DNA of 64,000 nucleotides from Vibrio chagasii (GTDB lineage: Bacteria > Pseudomonadota > Gammaproteobacteria > Enterobacterales > Vibrionaceae), in the NCBI RefSeq assembly GCF_002954585.1, contig NZ_MSCI01000002.1:2334089-2398088 (forward strand). The letters are read 5' to 3'. Of the stretch, positions 26,701 to 33,824 are shown in pieces. Numbering within the stretch: the first letter of the stretch is position 1; every line of letters begins with the position of its first letter. The translations under genes were made by a program, and so were the position numbers. Under the pieces are notes generated by a model. That model did not search any database, was not told the origin of the DNA, and saw only the letters and a program-made list of their open reading frames with translations.

Positions 26701-27094
26701 GGACAAACTGCAACAATTGAAAGAACTCGGTGGTGAGTTTACTCGACTGGCAGATAAAGCGACTGGAGAAGGTAAAAACAAACAAGAGTTAATGCGTGAG
26801 GTATTAGTCGACGCGATGACCAACGCTATACTCTACTGGGAATCGGTTACCGGAGAAACCAAGTTTGCGTTCGCAGAGAAGAGTGGCTTGTGGCGCGTTT
26901 ATCTAGACAGAAGCACACTACAAACGCGAACGTTAGACAAATACCTACGTGTAGAAACGCTGCCTAAAACACCTCGCTGGCGAACTGTTCTAAGCTCTAT
27001 CGAGTTCATTCTCGAACACTGTAAAGAACAGACACCAGAGAGAACGCACATTGAGATGCTCAGAGACAAACTACAGAAATTACTGACCAGTTAG
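23705..27094 (+). CDS. chiS: ChiS, chitin-sensing hybrid histidine kinase and DNA-binding regulator
   Basis: A 1129-residue inner-membrane hybrid sensor. TM1 is at about 18-37 and a periplasmic sensor domain runs to about 355. TM2 (about 356-374), HAMP (about 376-430) and a coiled coil follow. The HisKA domain has the phospho-His at exactly H469 in TTSHELRTPLHG. HATPase boxes are at about 586-650 and a receiver domain carries D773 in LLLDIMMPG. The last ~280 residues include a PAS-like stretch (ESAPEAIICIRDDQRIRFANEAA) and a C-terminal segment. In V. cholerae ChiS (H469, D772) is held inactive by periplasmic CBP and itself binds the chb promoter. The adjacent cbp operon supports the same role. 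Confidence 0.93.
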   Translation: MFRFYRKQKFKRLQNTLMLAFLVLSITPVTLIAIFFLQSHSQDLQEQSTSHLVSVRDTKQQQIVDYLQAQESQVMGFVRSELANASGGRFYGLINAFQRLGLDIDEARSNAQQRYIQGSGDQIKTSILPESSSYIGSERYRLLHKRYHNAYLELLKRSDFDDILLVDINGNVAYSVFKNDDYGTNLLTGKYKDSNLGITFKRLAKDVTDRRKSNEDYTPVIVSDFKDENGKQTAWLGAPIVQQGYLHSYAMFRLPINGITKLIADLNKSSNIQTLLVGSDHLPRSLAHSQESINLSLDVVDKALAGETAVGTFDNTQNQAIIAAYTPIELKYATWALIVELPEKEAFARIHQLEKIFVIVMLTAIILVVVASHYLSNFITSPLLKLTWAAEKVSAGDLDETMINTERKDEIGRLAVSFERMQRSIRDKMQLIKSQNDELEDNLKTIQKQNDELQLANKLKDEFLATTSHELRTPLHGMVGIAEALISGANGPIPANQKYQLDIIINSGQRLATLVDDLLDYHKMRYGSLDIKKSAVDLSAATSLVLELSHHLLGNKPIRIINQVPSDLGLVSSDPQRLEQVMYNLVGNAIKYTSEGKIVISASVIDDNIRVQVVDTGQGIPAEYLEHIFEPLIQAGQDASNYRQGAGLGLSISRQLIELMGGSLYVSSQPMLGTTFSFTLPLATEEELKNYNESGSYSHFKAPDLIDNTQQENSVINENPDGPLLVIADDEPVNLRVLDSFLKLEGYRVRTACDGPETIELIEKEKPELLLLDIMMPGMSGYQVCETLRKQYDHAQLPIIMLTALNQAEDRVRGFEAGANDYLSKPFNKQELAARITAHLSASKAEQRRLENDQLQLELKHRAMVEANLLETQGRLLEQLESAPEAIICIRDDQRIRFANEAAAKLFRRGQEQLKRSMADEIIAPKYLKVEQAHYCGDIDIYIDDTRQRIPSDILKLPEGSGLDTMYIFNVGGGVNSNRINNLETAVEALSSYAFEGDKDKLQQLKELGGEFTRLADKATGEGKNKQELMREVLVDAMTNAILYWESVTGETKFAFAEKSGLWRVYLDRSTLQTRTLDKYLRVETLPKTPRWRTVLSSIEFILEHCKEQTPERTHIEMLRDKLQKLLTS

Positions 27095-27117
27095 CCCTGA
27101 ACTAACATCACTTTATT

Positions 27118-27142
27118 AGCCCACCTTGCGTGGGCTTTTTTG
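27118..27142 (+). terminator. Intrinsic terminator of chiS
   Basis: The perfect stem AGCCCAC/GTGGGCT has a 5-nt loop followed by a T-run, 24 nt past the stop. Confidence 0.88.
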
Positions 27143-27440
27143 TACCTATAAGAGTCGTAAAAAGCACAATTACAGCCGTTCACATCCACTTCTTTTACAG
27201 CTTTAAACAAGGGAAATATCACGCAATTTCGACGTAATGAGTATCGGCATCAGCTACCAATTTTCGCTCTATTCTCCACCGATTCTAACCGTAGCCTGAC
27301 TATTTGTTGCAGTTTGAGAAGCGAGTCACAACAGAACGGCAGATTTAATTTTCTCGGAAAATTTAACGTAAAATTAGTAAGTGACCAAGATCTACAATTA
27401 GATTAAATTAGAAACAACCGCCATCTTTAAAAAGACCCAA

Positions 27441-27458
27441 TGTAAGTAACCACTTACA
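27441..27458. promoter_or_regulatory. Perfect dyad in the chb control region
   Basis: TGTAAGT and ACTTACA are separated by AACC. A related half-site GTAAGTGACC lies 65 bp upstream. Candidate operator for ChiS or SlmA, with the identity not established. Confidence 0.45.
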
Positions 27459-27631
27459 CTTAATGTTCAACACTCAACTAGTTGCGAGTCACATCACCCT
27501 AACAATCACGAACAAAAAACCACCAAAGTGTCCTATTTTGACGTTAATGACGTGAGGTTATCTGTTTTTAACGCTTTTGACGGGAAACGAGTTTGATTAA
27601 TTCATCGATAAGGTGTTTTCTTACTCCTGCC

Positions 27632-27707
27632 AAAGGCCTACAGGCCACTCTTACCACTTCTCAGAGACAGCGATGAATCTGGAGCAACGAAGAAGAGGTA
27701 GGCCTTT
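27632..27707 (+). other. Long-range inverted repeat in the cbp leader
   Basis: AAAGGCCTAC (27632-27641) and GTAGGCCTTT (27698-27707) are perfect complements. Additional CTCTT/AAGAG pairing just inside extends the stem after a bulge. The structure would end 85 nt before the cbp start codon. Confidence 0.5.
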
Positions 27708-27792
27708 AACCAGAGTGTGTATCTACTCACCAATTAGCGATAGATAACATTCAATCCATTAGTGAAATGAAAGCAAATAGTAAGGAACAGCT

Positions 27793-29475
27793 ATGCTTGC
27801 CAATATAAAAAAAACAGCCCTAGCAACAGCAATTATTGCAACTGCTACAACAGGTTTTGCATCAGTAGCAACAGCTGCAGAACGCAGCGAACTGACTATT
27901 CACCCTAAGGAGTTCACTACCTTTGTACGTAACTTTAACCCGTATTTAGGCGCAACTCATTTACATACAACTTGGGATTTCCTCTACGAACCATTAGTTG
28001 TATTTAACGAAATGCACGGTAACACTCCAGTGTTCCGTCTCGCTGAAAACTTCAAAATGTCAGATGATCTGACGAGTGTTGTTTTCGACATTCGTAAGGC
28101 TGTTAAGTGGTCTGATGGAGAAACTTTTTCTGCTGATGATGTTGTTTTTTCTTTCAACCTTGTAAAAGAGAGACCAGAACTTGACCAATCTGGTATCAAC
28201 TCTTGGGTAACTTCCGTAGAAAAACTTAACGACTATCAAGTTAAGTTCACACTAGCTGAAGCCAACTCGAATGCGCCTTACGAGATTGCTAAAGTACCTG
28301 TAGTACCAAAGCACATCTGGAAAGACGTTAAAGATCCATCAACGTTTACCAATGAAAATCCGGTAGGTTCTGGTCCATTTACAGAAATTGATACATTTAC
28401 TGCGCAACTATATATCCAGTGTGCAAACCCTAATTACTGGGATGCAGACAACCTAGATGTTGACTGTCTGCGTGTTCCACAAATTGCGAATAACGACCAA
28501 TTCCTAGGTAAAATCGTAAACAGTGAAATGGACTGGACGTCTTCTTTCGTTCCAGATATCGACCGTACATACGCGGCAGCCAGCCCTAAACATCACTACT
28601 GGTACCCGCCAGCAGGTACACAAGCTTTCGTTGTAAACTTCAAGCATCCAGATGCTGCAAAGCATGAAGCGTTAAGCAACGTTGAATTTCGTCGTGCCTT
28701 CTCCATGGCGCTTGACCGTCAAACTATCATCGACATCGCATTCTACGGTGGCGGTACAGTGAACGACTTCGCATCCGGCCTTGGCTACGCATTCGAAGCT
28801 TGGTCTGATGAAAAGACTCACAACAAGTACAAAGGCTTTAATACTTACAACGCTGAAGGCGCGAAGAAGCTTCTTGCTGACGCAGGCTTCAAAGATGTAA
28901 ACAACGATGGTTTTGTTGATACTCCATCTGGTAAGTCTTTCGAACTAATGATCCAGTCGCCCAACGGCTGGACTGACTTCAACAACACAGTTCAACTAGC
29001 GGTAGAGCAGCTAAACGAAGTGGGCATCAAAGCAAAAGCTCGTACGCCAGACTTCTCTGTATACAACCAAGCAATGCTGGAAGGTACATACGACGTAGCA
29101 TACACAAACTACTTCCACGGTGCGGATCCATACACGTACTGGAACAGTGCTTACAACTCATCACTACAATCTGGTGACGGTATGCCTCGTTTTGCCATGC
29201 ACTTCTACAAAAACGAGAAACTAGATGGTCTTCTAAACAGCTTCTACAAAACAGCTGACAAGAACGAACAGCTGGACATTGCACATGGTATCCAGCAAAT
29301 CATCGCTGCAGACCAAGTGACAATCCCTGTGATGTCTGGTGCTTACATGTACCAATACAACACAACTCGCTTCACTGGTTGGTGGAACGAAGAAAATCCA
29401 AAAGGCCGCCCACAAATTTGGGCTGGTATTCCAGAGCGTTTACTTCATGTACTGGACCTAAAACCAGTCAAATAA
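27793..29475 (+). CDS. cbp: CBP, chitooligosaccharide-binding protein (SBP family 5)
   Basis: A 560-residue periplasmic solute-binding protein of the oligopeptide/cluster C type. The signal peptide is about 1-28 (MLANIKKTALATAIIATATT, then GFASVATA). The family signature appears as WSDGETFSADDVVFSFNLV (about 95-113), and the mature lobes are full length. It delivers (GlcNAc)n to the ABC importer and in V. cholerae also binds the ChiS sensor domain to repress it. It is the first gene of the chb operon. The hairpins after it probably raise its level above the membrane components. Confidence 0.93.
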   Translation: MLANIKKTALATAIIATATTGFASVATAAERSELTIHPKEFTTFVRNFNPYLGATHLHTTWDFLYEPLVVFNEMHGNTPVFRLAENFKMSDDLTSVVFDIRKAVKWSDGETFSADDVVFSFNLVKERPELDQSGINSWVTSVEKLNDYQVKFTLAEANSNAPYEIAKVPVVPKHIWKDVKDPSTFTNENPVGSGPFTEIDTFTAQLYIQCANPNYWDADNLDVDCLRVPQIANNDQFLGKIVNSEMDWTSSFVPDIDRTYAAASPKHHYWYPPAGTQAFVVNFKHPDAAKHEALSNVEFRRAFSMALDRQTIIDIAFYGGGTVNDFASGLGYAFEAWSDEKTHNKYKGFNTYNAEGAKKLLADAGFKDVNNDGFVDTPSGKSFELMIQSPNGWTDFNNTVQLAVEQLNEVGIKAKARTPDFSVYNQAMLEGTYDVAYTNYFHGADPYTYWNSAYNSSLQSGDGMPRFAMHFYKNEKLDGLLNSFYKTADKNEQLDIAHGIQQIIAADQVTIPVMSGAYMYQYNTTRFTGWWNEENPKGRPQIWAGIPERLLHVLDLKPVK

Positions 29476-29492
29476 GTATTCGTTCAATCCTT

Positions 29493-29514
29493 GCGGCGTA
29501 ATCTCTTACGCCGC
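29493..29514 (+). repeat. Intercistronic hairpin after cbp
   Basis: The perfect stem GCGGCGTAA/TTACGCCGC has a TCTC loop, 17 nt past the cbp stop. No T-run follows, so mRNA 3'-end protection is the likelier role. Confidence 0.6.
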
Positions 29515-29518
29515 TTAT

Positions 29519-29572
29519 AAAAATCCCCAGACTCTCAATTGAAAGTATGGCGCTCGTCGTCAGGGGATTTTT
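29519..29572 (+). terminator. Attenuator-like hairpin between cbp and the permeases
   Basis: AAAAATCCCC (29519-29528) pairs perfectly with GGGGATTTTT (29563-29572) around a 34-nt loop, ending in a short T-run. It is a leaky terminator candidate within the operon. Confidence 0.5.
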
Positions 29573-29644
29573 CGTTCCAAATTTCGCTAGGAGCGACCTG
29601 AATCCAGAAACAGGGAAACAATCTGGGTGAGTAAGGTGTGAGTT

Positions 29645-30631
29645 ATGGGTTATTTTTTAAGACGTTTGTCATTTTATTTTGTCGCGCTATTAGTTGCAGC
29701 GACGTTAAACTTTATTATTCCAAGAGCAATGCCTGGTGATCCAGTTACCATGATGTTTGCGAACGCTTCTGTGCAAGTTACTCCAGAACGTATTGCTGCA
29801 ATGAAAGAGCTATTAGGTTTCGTTGATGGCGGCTTACTAGTTCAATACGCAGCGTACATGAAGAACATCCTTAGCTGGGAGCTTGGTACATCAATTCAAT
29901 TCTACCCTCTTTCTGTAAATTCATTGTTGGGTGGGGCATTCGGCTGGTCGCTTTTCTTAGCAGGTACCGCTGTAATTCTTTCTTTCTCTATCGGTTCTAT
30001 CCTAGGTATTTTCGCGGCGTGGAAACGTGGCAGCAAATACGATGCTTTTGTAACGCCAGGAATGCTGATTCTACAAGCCGTTCCTCAAGTCGTTATCGCG
30101 ATGATTGCACTATTTACCTTTGCAATCGGCTTGAAGTGGTTCCCAACGGGTTACGCTTACACCGCTGGTACTGTGCCTGATTGGACAAGCTGGGCATTCA
30201 TCAAAGATGTTGCTTACCACGCTTTCTTACCACTGTTCTGTGCTTCAGTTGTTCAAATTGGTGGCTTCCTAGTCAACATGCGTAACAACATGATCAACCT
30301 ACTTGCTGAAGACTACATCACTATGGCGAAAGGCAAAGGCCTGAGCGAAAACCGAGTGGTATTCAACTACGCAGCACGTAACGCAATGCTACCAAGTGTG
30401 ACCGCACTTTCTATGTCGCTAGGTATGGCAATCGGTGGTCAGCTAATTATCGAAATCATCTTCAACTACCCAGGTCTTGGCAGCGTACTTTTCAACGCAA
30501 TTAACGCTCGTGATTACCAAGTACTGCAAGGTCAGCTACTTATCATGACGCTATTCATGCTGTTCTTTAACTTGGTTGCAGACATGCTTTACGTAGTTCT
30601 TGACCCTCGTCTTCGTAAGGGTGGTAAATAA
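29645..30631 (+). CDS. Chitooligosaccharide ABC importer, permease 1 (DppB-like)
   Basis: A 328-residue inner-membrane permease of the OppB/DppB family. TM1 is at about 9-25 and the N-terminal AMPGDPVTMMF motif is followed by about five more helices. The EAA coupling loop that contacts the ATPases reads YITMAKGKGLSENRVVFNYAARNAMLPSV in pieces (about 222-250). It is the first transporter-membrane gene of the chb operon, with only 2 nt before the next permease. The substrate is inferred from the operon. Confidence 0.92.
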   Translation: MGYFLRRLSFYFVALLVAATLNFIIPRAMPGDPVTMMFANASVQVTPERIAAMKELLGFVDGGLLVQYAAYMKNILSWELGTSIQFYPLSVNSLLGGAFGWSLFLAGTAVILSFSIGSILGIFAAWKRGSKYDAFVTPGMLILQAVPQVVIAMIALFTFAIGLKWFPTGYAYTAGTVPDWTSWAFIKDVAYHAFLPLFCASVVQIGGFLVNMRNNMINLLAEDYITMAKGKGLSENRVVFNYAARNAMLPSVTALSMSLGMAIGGQLIIEIIFNYPGLGSVLFNAINARDYQVLQGQLLIMTLFMLFFNLVADMLYVVLDPRLRKGGK

Positions 30632-30633
30632 TC

Positions 30634-31659
30634 ATGAAAGACTTTCTAAAACTCATTTGGCGTAACCCGATGGCCCTAACAGGCGTCATCATCCTAAGCA
30701 TCTTTGTTCTTGGCGCTCTTGCAGCTCCATTGATCACCAAACATGCACCAGACAAGCGCACAGGTAACCCACACGAGTACCCTGGCTTTGTTGTTAAATC
30801 GGCACAAACTAACCCGAACGGCTGGGTGGCACAAAACCTTGCAGACGACCGTCGCACACTGATTATGTCTAAAAAAGCGGACCACGTATTAGGTACGACT
30901 CGTATGGGCCGTGATGTTTGGTCACAAGTGGTATACGGCGCACGCGTATCACTGGCAGTAGGCTTCGGTGCAGGTCTAACAGTATGTTTACTAGCAACAA
31001 TTATCGGTGTTTCGGCAGGTTACTTCGGTGGTCGTGTCGATGACGTACTAACCGCTGCGATGAACATCATGCTGGTTATCCCCCAATACCCATTACTGTT
31101 CGTGGTAGCAGCTTTCATCGGTGAGGCAGGGCCACTCACAATAACCTTGGTTATCGGCTTTATGTCCTGGGCTTGGGGCGCCCGTGTTGTTCGCTCCCAA
31201 ACTCTAGCACTGCGTGAAAAAGAGTTTGTTAAAGCAGCAGAAGTACTTGGTGAGTCTCCAATTCGCATCATCTTCGTTGAGATTCTGCCAAACCTTATCT
31301 CCATCGTAGGTGCAAGCTTCATCGGCTCAGTAATGTACGCAATCATGATGGAAGCAACGATCTCGTTCCTAGGTCTTGGTGACCCGAACACAATCAGCTG
31401 GGGCATCATGCTTTACAACGTTCAAACCTCTTCATCAATGCTGATTGGCGCTTGGTGGGAACTGTTGGCTCCTTGTATCGCACTGACAATGCTAGTAACT
31501 GGCCTTGCTCTGCTTAACTTCGCTGTCGATGAGATTGCTAACCCGCAACTACGTTCTCACAAAGGTATGAAGCGTTGGAAGAAGCTTGCAGCTCAAGACA
31601 AACAAGAACGCGAACCAGAACTACCACCACAAAATGCACTTTGGAGCGGAGATAAATAA
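30634..31659 (+). CDS. Chitooligosaccharide ABC importer, permease 2 (DppC-like)
   Basis: A 341-residue inner-membrane permease of the OppC/DppC family. The N-terminal TM is LTGVIILSIFVLGALAAPLI (about 10-29). The LGTTRMGRDVWSQVVYGARVSL motif precedes a five-helix core. The EAA loop is in EKEFVKAAEVLGESPIRIIF (about 194-213). The C-terminal tail is hydrophilic and Lys-rich. It pairs with the upstream permease and has a 2-nt gap to the first ATPase gene. Confidence 0.92.
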   Translation: MKDFLKLIWRNPMALTGVIILSIFVLGALAAPLITKHAPDKRTGNPHEYPGFVVKSAQTNPNGWVAQNLADDRRTLIMSKKADHVLGTTRMGRDVWSQVVYGARVSLAVGFGAGLTVCLLATIIGVSAGYFGGRVDDVLTAAMNIMLVIPQYPLLFVVAAFIGEAGPLTITLVIGFMSWAWGARVVRSQTLALREKEFVKAAEVLGESPIRIIFVEILPNLISIVGASFIGSVMYAIMMEATISFLGLGDPNTISWGIMLYNVQTSSSMLIGAWWELLAPCIALTMLVTGLALLNFAVDEIANPQLRSHKGMKRWKKLAAQDKQEREPELPPQNALWSGDK

Positions 31660-31661
31660 TC

Positions 31662-32645
31662 ATGTCTGAACCACTAATTTCTATCCGCAACTTATGCGTG
31701 GATTACATCACAGAGTCAGGCGATGTGCGTGCGTGTAATAACGTTAGCTTCGATATCGCGCCTGGTGAAGTATTTGGTCTAGCCGGTGAATCGGGTTGTG
31801 GTAAATCAACCGTTGCTTTCTCGCTAATGCGTCTTCATAGGCCGCCAGCTTACATCAGTGGTGGTAAGGTTATCTTCAATGGTGAAAACATACTTGAATA
31901 CAGTGATGACCGTATGCAAGCGTTCCGTTGGAGTGAGATGTCGATGGTATTCCAGAGTGCGATGAACGCACTCAACCCTGTATTACCAATGGAAGAGCAG
32001 TTCTGTGACGTAATCATGCGTCACACTAACATGACTCGTGAGCAAGCTAAAAAGCGCGCAGAAGGCCTACTGGAAATCGTAGATATTCACCCGAGCCGTT
32101 TGAGTGACTACCCTCACCAATTCTCTGGTGGTATGCGTCAACGCCTAGTTATTGCTATCGCGTTAGCACTGAATCCAAAACTGATCATCATGGATGAGCC
32201 AACAACAGCACTTGATGTGGTTGTACAACGCGAAATCCTACAAAAGATCTATGCACTAAAAGAAGAGTTTGGTTTCTCGATTCTGTTCATCACCCACGAC
32301 TTGTCGTTGATGGTCGAGTTCTCTGACCGCATCGGCATCATGTACTCGGGTGAACTTATCGAAGTCGCTAACTCACAAGATATTCTAGAAAACCCTTACC
32401 ACCCTTACACCAAAGGGCTGGGTAGTTCTTTCCCTCCATTAACAGGGCCAAAGACAAAACTAACTGGTATTCCAGGCAACCCTCTGAACTTATTAGAGAT
32501 CCCTGAAGGATGTCGCTTCCAAGCTCGTTGTGACCGTGTACATGAAACCTGTACTAAGGTGCCAACCAAGCTGCGCTCTATCGAGCCGGGACACTTGTCG
32601 AACTGCCACCTGTACGGTGACCCAATAGTACAAAGGAAGCTATAG
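31662..32645 (+). CDS. Chitooligosaccharide ABC importer, ATPase 1 (DppD-like)
   Basis: A 327-residue nucleotide-binding protein. Walker A is GESGCGKST (about 42-50), the signature FSGGMRQRL and Walker B LIIMDEPT follow, and the switch His is in ITHDLSL. The C-terminal oligosaccharide/oligopeptide extension carries four cysteines in a CX5CX6C...C arrangement (GCRFQARCDRVHETC, then NCH), like that in Opp-type ATPases reported to hold a 4Fe-4S cluster. It works with ATPase 2 to power uptake. Confidence 0.92.
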   Translation: MSEPLISIRNLCVDYITESGDVRACNNVSFDIAPGEVFGLAGESGCGKSTVAFSLMRLHRPPAYISGGKVIFNGENILEYSDDRMQAFRWSEMSMVFQSAMNALNPVLPMEEQFCDVIMRHTNMTREQAKKRAEGLLEIVDIHPSRLSDYPHQFSGGMRQRLVIAIALALNPKLIIMDEPTTALDVVVQREILQKIYALKEEFGFSILFITHDLSLMVEFSDRIGIMYSGELIEVANSQDILENPYHPYTKGLGSSFPPLTGPKTKLTGIPGNPLNLLEIPEGCRFQARCDRVHETCTKVPTKLRSIEPGHLSNCHLYGDPIVQRKL

Positions 32646-32649
32646 CTTG

Positions 32650-32694
32650 CACGCTGATTCAGCGTGAATAACGAATAAGGCGGCATCGTCCGCC
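32650..32694 (+). repeat. Two intercistronic hairpins between the ATPase genes
   Basis: CACGCTG-ATT-CAGCGTG (32650-32666) and GGCGG-CATCGT-CCGCC (32679-32694) lie in an 88-nt gap. No strong T-run follows either, so they probably affect mRNA stability or act as weak pause sites. Confidence 0.55.
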
Positions 32695-32733
32695 AAAAAG
32701 CAAGCAAAGCGAATAAGGATTCTGGAGACAATT

Positions 32734-33729
32734 ATGAGCAAAGATTTCGGTCAATTATTGGTAGAAGGTAAGAACGTCGTAAAAGACTTCCCAATAAGCA
32801 GTACCACCATTCAAACCCCAATGATGCGTGCGATTAACGACGTGTCCTTCAAGATGTACAAAAGCCGCGGCCTAGCAGTCGTTGGTGAGTCTGGTTCAGG
32901 CAAATCAACCACAGCAAAAATGATCGCAAAAATGTACGCACCTTCGGGCGGCACCATTGAGTACAAAGGCCGTGATATTCAAGATATCTCAAGCCGTAAA
33001 GATCTGATGCAGTACCGTGAAGGTGTGCAAATGGTATGGCAAGACCCGTTTGGCTCTCTGAACCCAACACATAACATCTTCCACCACATCGCTCGACCAC
33101 TGTTGATCCACAAGAAGGTGACTCCTGGCAACAAGAGAGAACTAGAAGAGCGTGTATACGATCTTTTAGAACAAGTCGGCCTAATCCCACCAAAAGAGAC
33201 AGCGAAAAAGTATCCACACCAACTGTCTGGTGGCCAACGTCAGCGTGTAAACCTTGCACGTAACATCGCGGTAGGTGCAGAAGTCGTTCTTGCCGATGAG
33301 CCAACATCAATGCTCGACGTTTCGATTCGTGCCGGCGTTCTGAACTTGATGGAAGAGATGAAGTTTGAGAAGCAAATGTCTCTGCTTTACATCACCCACG
33401 ATATCGCAACCGCGCGTTACATCGCTGAAGACCTATCAGTAATGTACGTTGGTCACATGGTTGAATGGGGCGATACCGATGACGTTATCGCTAACCCTCA
33501 GCACCCTTACACGCAACTATTGGTTTCAGCGGTTCCAGATCCAAAGAAATCAATCCATGACCAATTGGCTGGCAACAAAGGTGAAATCCCGCTTTGGACG
33601 CCAGCATCTGTCGGCTGTCCATTCGCTGGCCGTTGCACTCACGCCATGGACAAGTGTAAAGAGCAACTTCCTGGTGTGACTCAATTAGCAGAGAACCACT
33701 TCGTTCGCTGTTACCTACACGAAAGCTAA
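32734..33729 (+). CDS. Chitooligosaccharide ABC importer, ATPase 2 (DppF-like)
   Basis: A 331-residue nucleotide-binding protein. Walker A is GESGSGKST (about 52-60), the signature is LSGGQRQRVN, Walker B is VVLADEPTSMLD, and the switch region is ITHDIAT. The C-terminal Opp-type extension has four cysteines (VGCPFAGRCTHAMDKC, then RCY). A good GGAGA site lies 8 nt before the ATG. It is the fifth gene of the chb operon. Confidence 0.92.
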   Translation: MSKDFGQLLVEGKNVVKDFPISSTTIQTPMMRAINDVSFKMYKSRGLAVVGESGSGKSTTAKMIAKMYAPSGGTIEYKGRDIQDISSRKDLMQYREGVQMVWQDPFGSLNPTHNIFHHIARPLLIHKKVTPGNKRELEERVYDLLEQVGLIPPKETAKKYPHQLSGGQRQRVNLARNIAVGAEVVLADEPTSMLDVSIRAGVLNLMEEMKFEKQMSLLYITHDIATARYIAEDLSVMYVGHMVEWGDTDDVIANPQHPYTQLLVSAVPDPKKSIHDQLAGNKGEIPLWTPASVGCPFAGRCTHAMDKCKEQLPGVTQLAENHFVRCYLHES

Positions 33730-33742
33730 ACATTAAGACTGA

Positions 33743-33764
33743 GTTAGGGTCTGCGGGCCCTAAC
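33743..33764 (+). repeat. Intercistronic hairpin before the GH9 gene
   Basis: GTTAGGG/CCCTAAC (33743-33749 and 33758-33764) form a perfect stem with an 8-nt loop. A second, interrupted dyad involving AGG..CCTAG and CTAGG..CCT follows at about 33786-33815. Confidence 0.5.
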
Positions 33765-33824
33765 TACTTATATCCAAAATAATTCAGGTACCTAGCCACA
33801 AGAAACTAGGACCTTTGGAGAATA

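Larger units (their letters stand above)
27095..27792 (+). promoter_or_regulatory. 698-bp chiS-cbp intergenic region: chb operon control region and leader
   Basis: After the chiS terminator the region contains several elements. A CRP-like site TGAGA-N6-TCACA lies at 27315-27330. The 10-mer GCGAGTCACA occurs at 27321 and 27484. A perfect dyad TGTAAGT-AACC-ACTTACA is at 27441-27458, with a related half-site GTAAGTGACC at 27377. Two TTTTGACG motifs lie near 27536-27580. A 10-bp inverted repeat at 27632-27641/27698-27707 lies in the probable leader of cbp. In V. cholerae ChiS, SlmA and CRP control this promoter; which site here binds which protein is inference. I could not fix the start site. Confidence 0.55.

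Noticed and set aside
27441..27458. Canonical SlmA site
   Set aside because: The half-sites are similar, but the 4-bp spacer does not fit the contiguous GTGAGT/ACTCAC form, so I kept it as an unassigned dyad.
27095..27792. An extra gene between chiS and cbp
   Set aside because: No frame with a start, a ribosome-binding site and plausible composition was seen on either strand. The interval reads as regulatory DNA.
32849..33310. 153-codon minus-strand frame inside ATPase 2
   Set aside because: It is antisense to Walker A through Walker B of a clear ABC ATPase and has no domain of its own.
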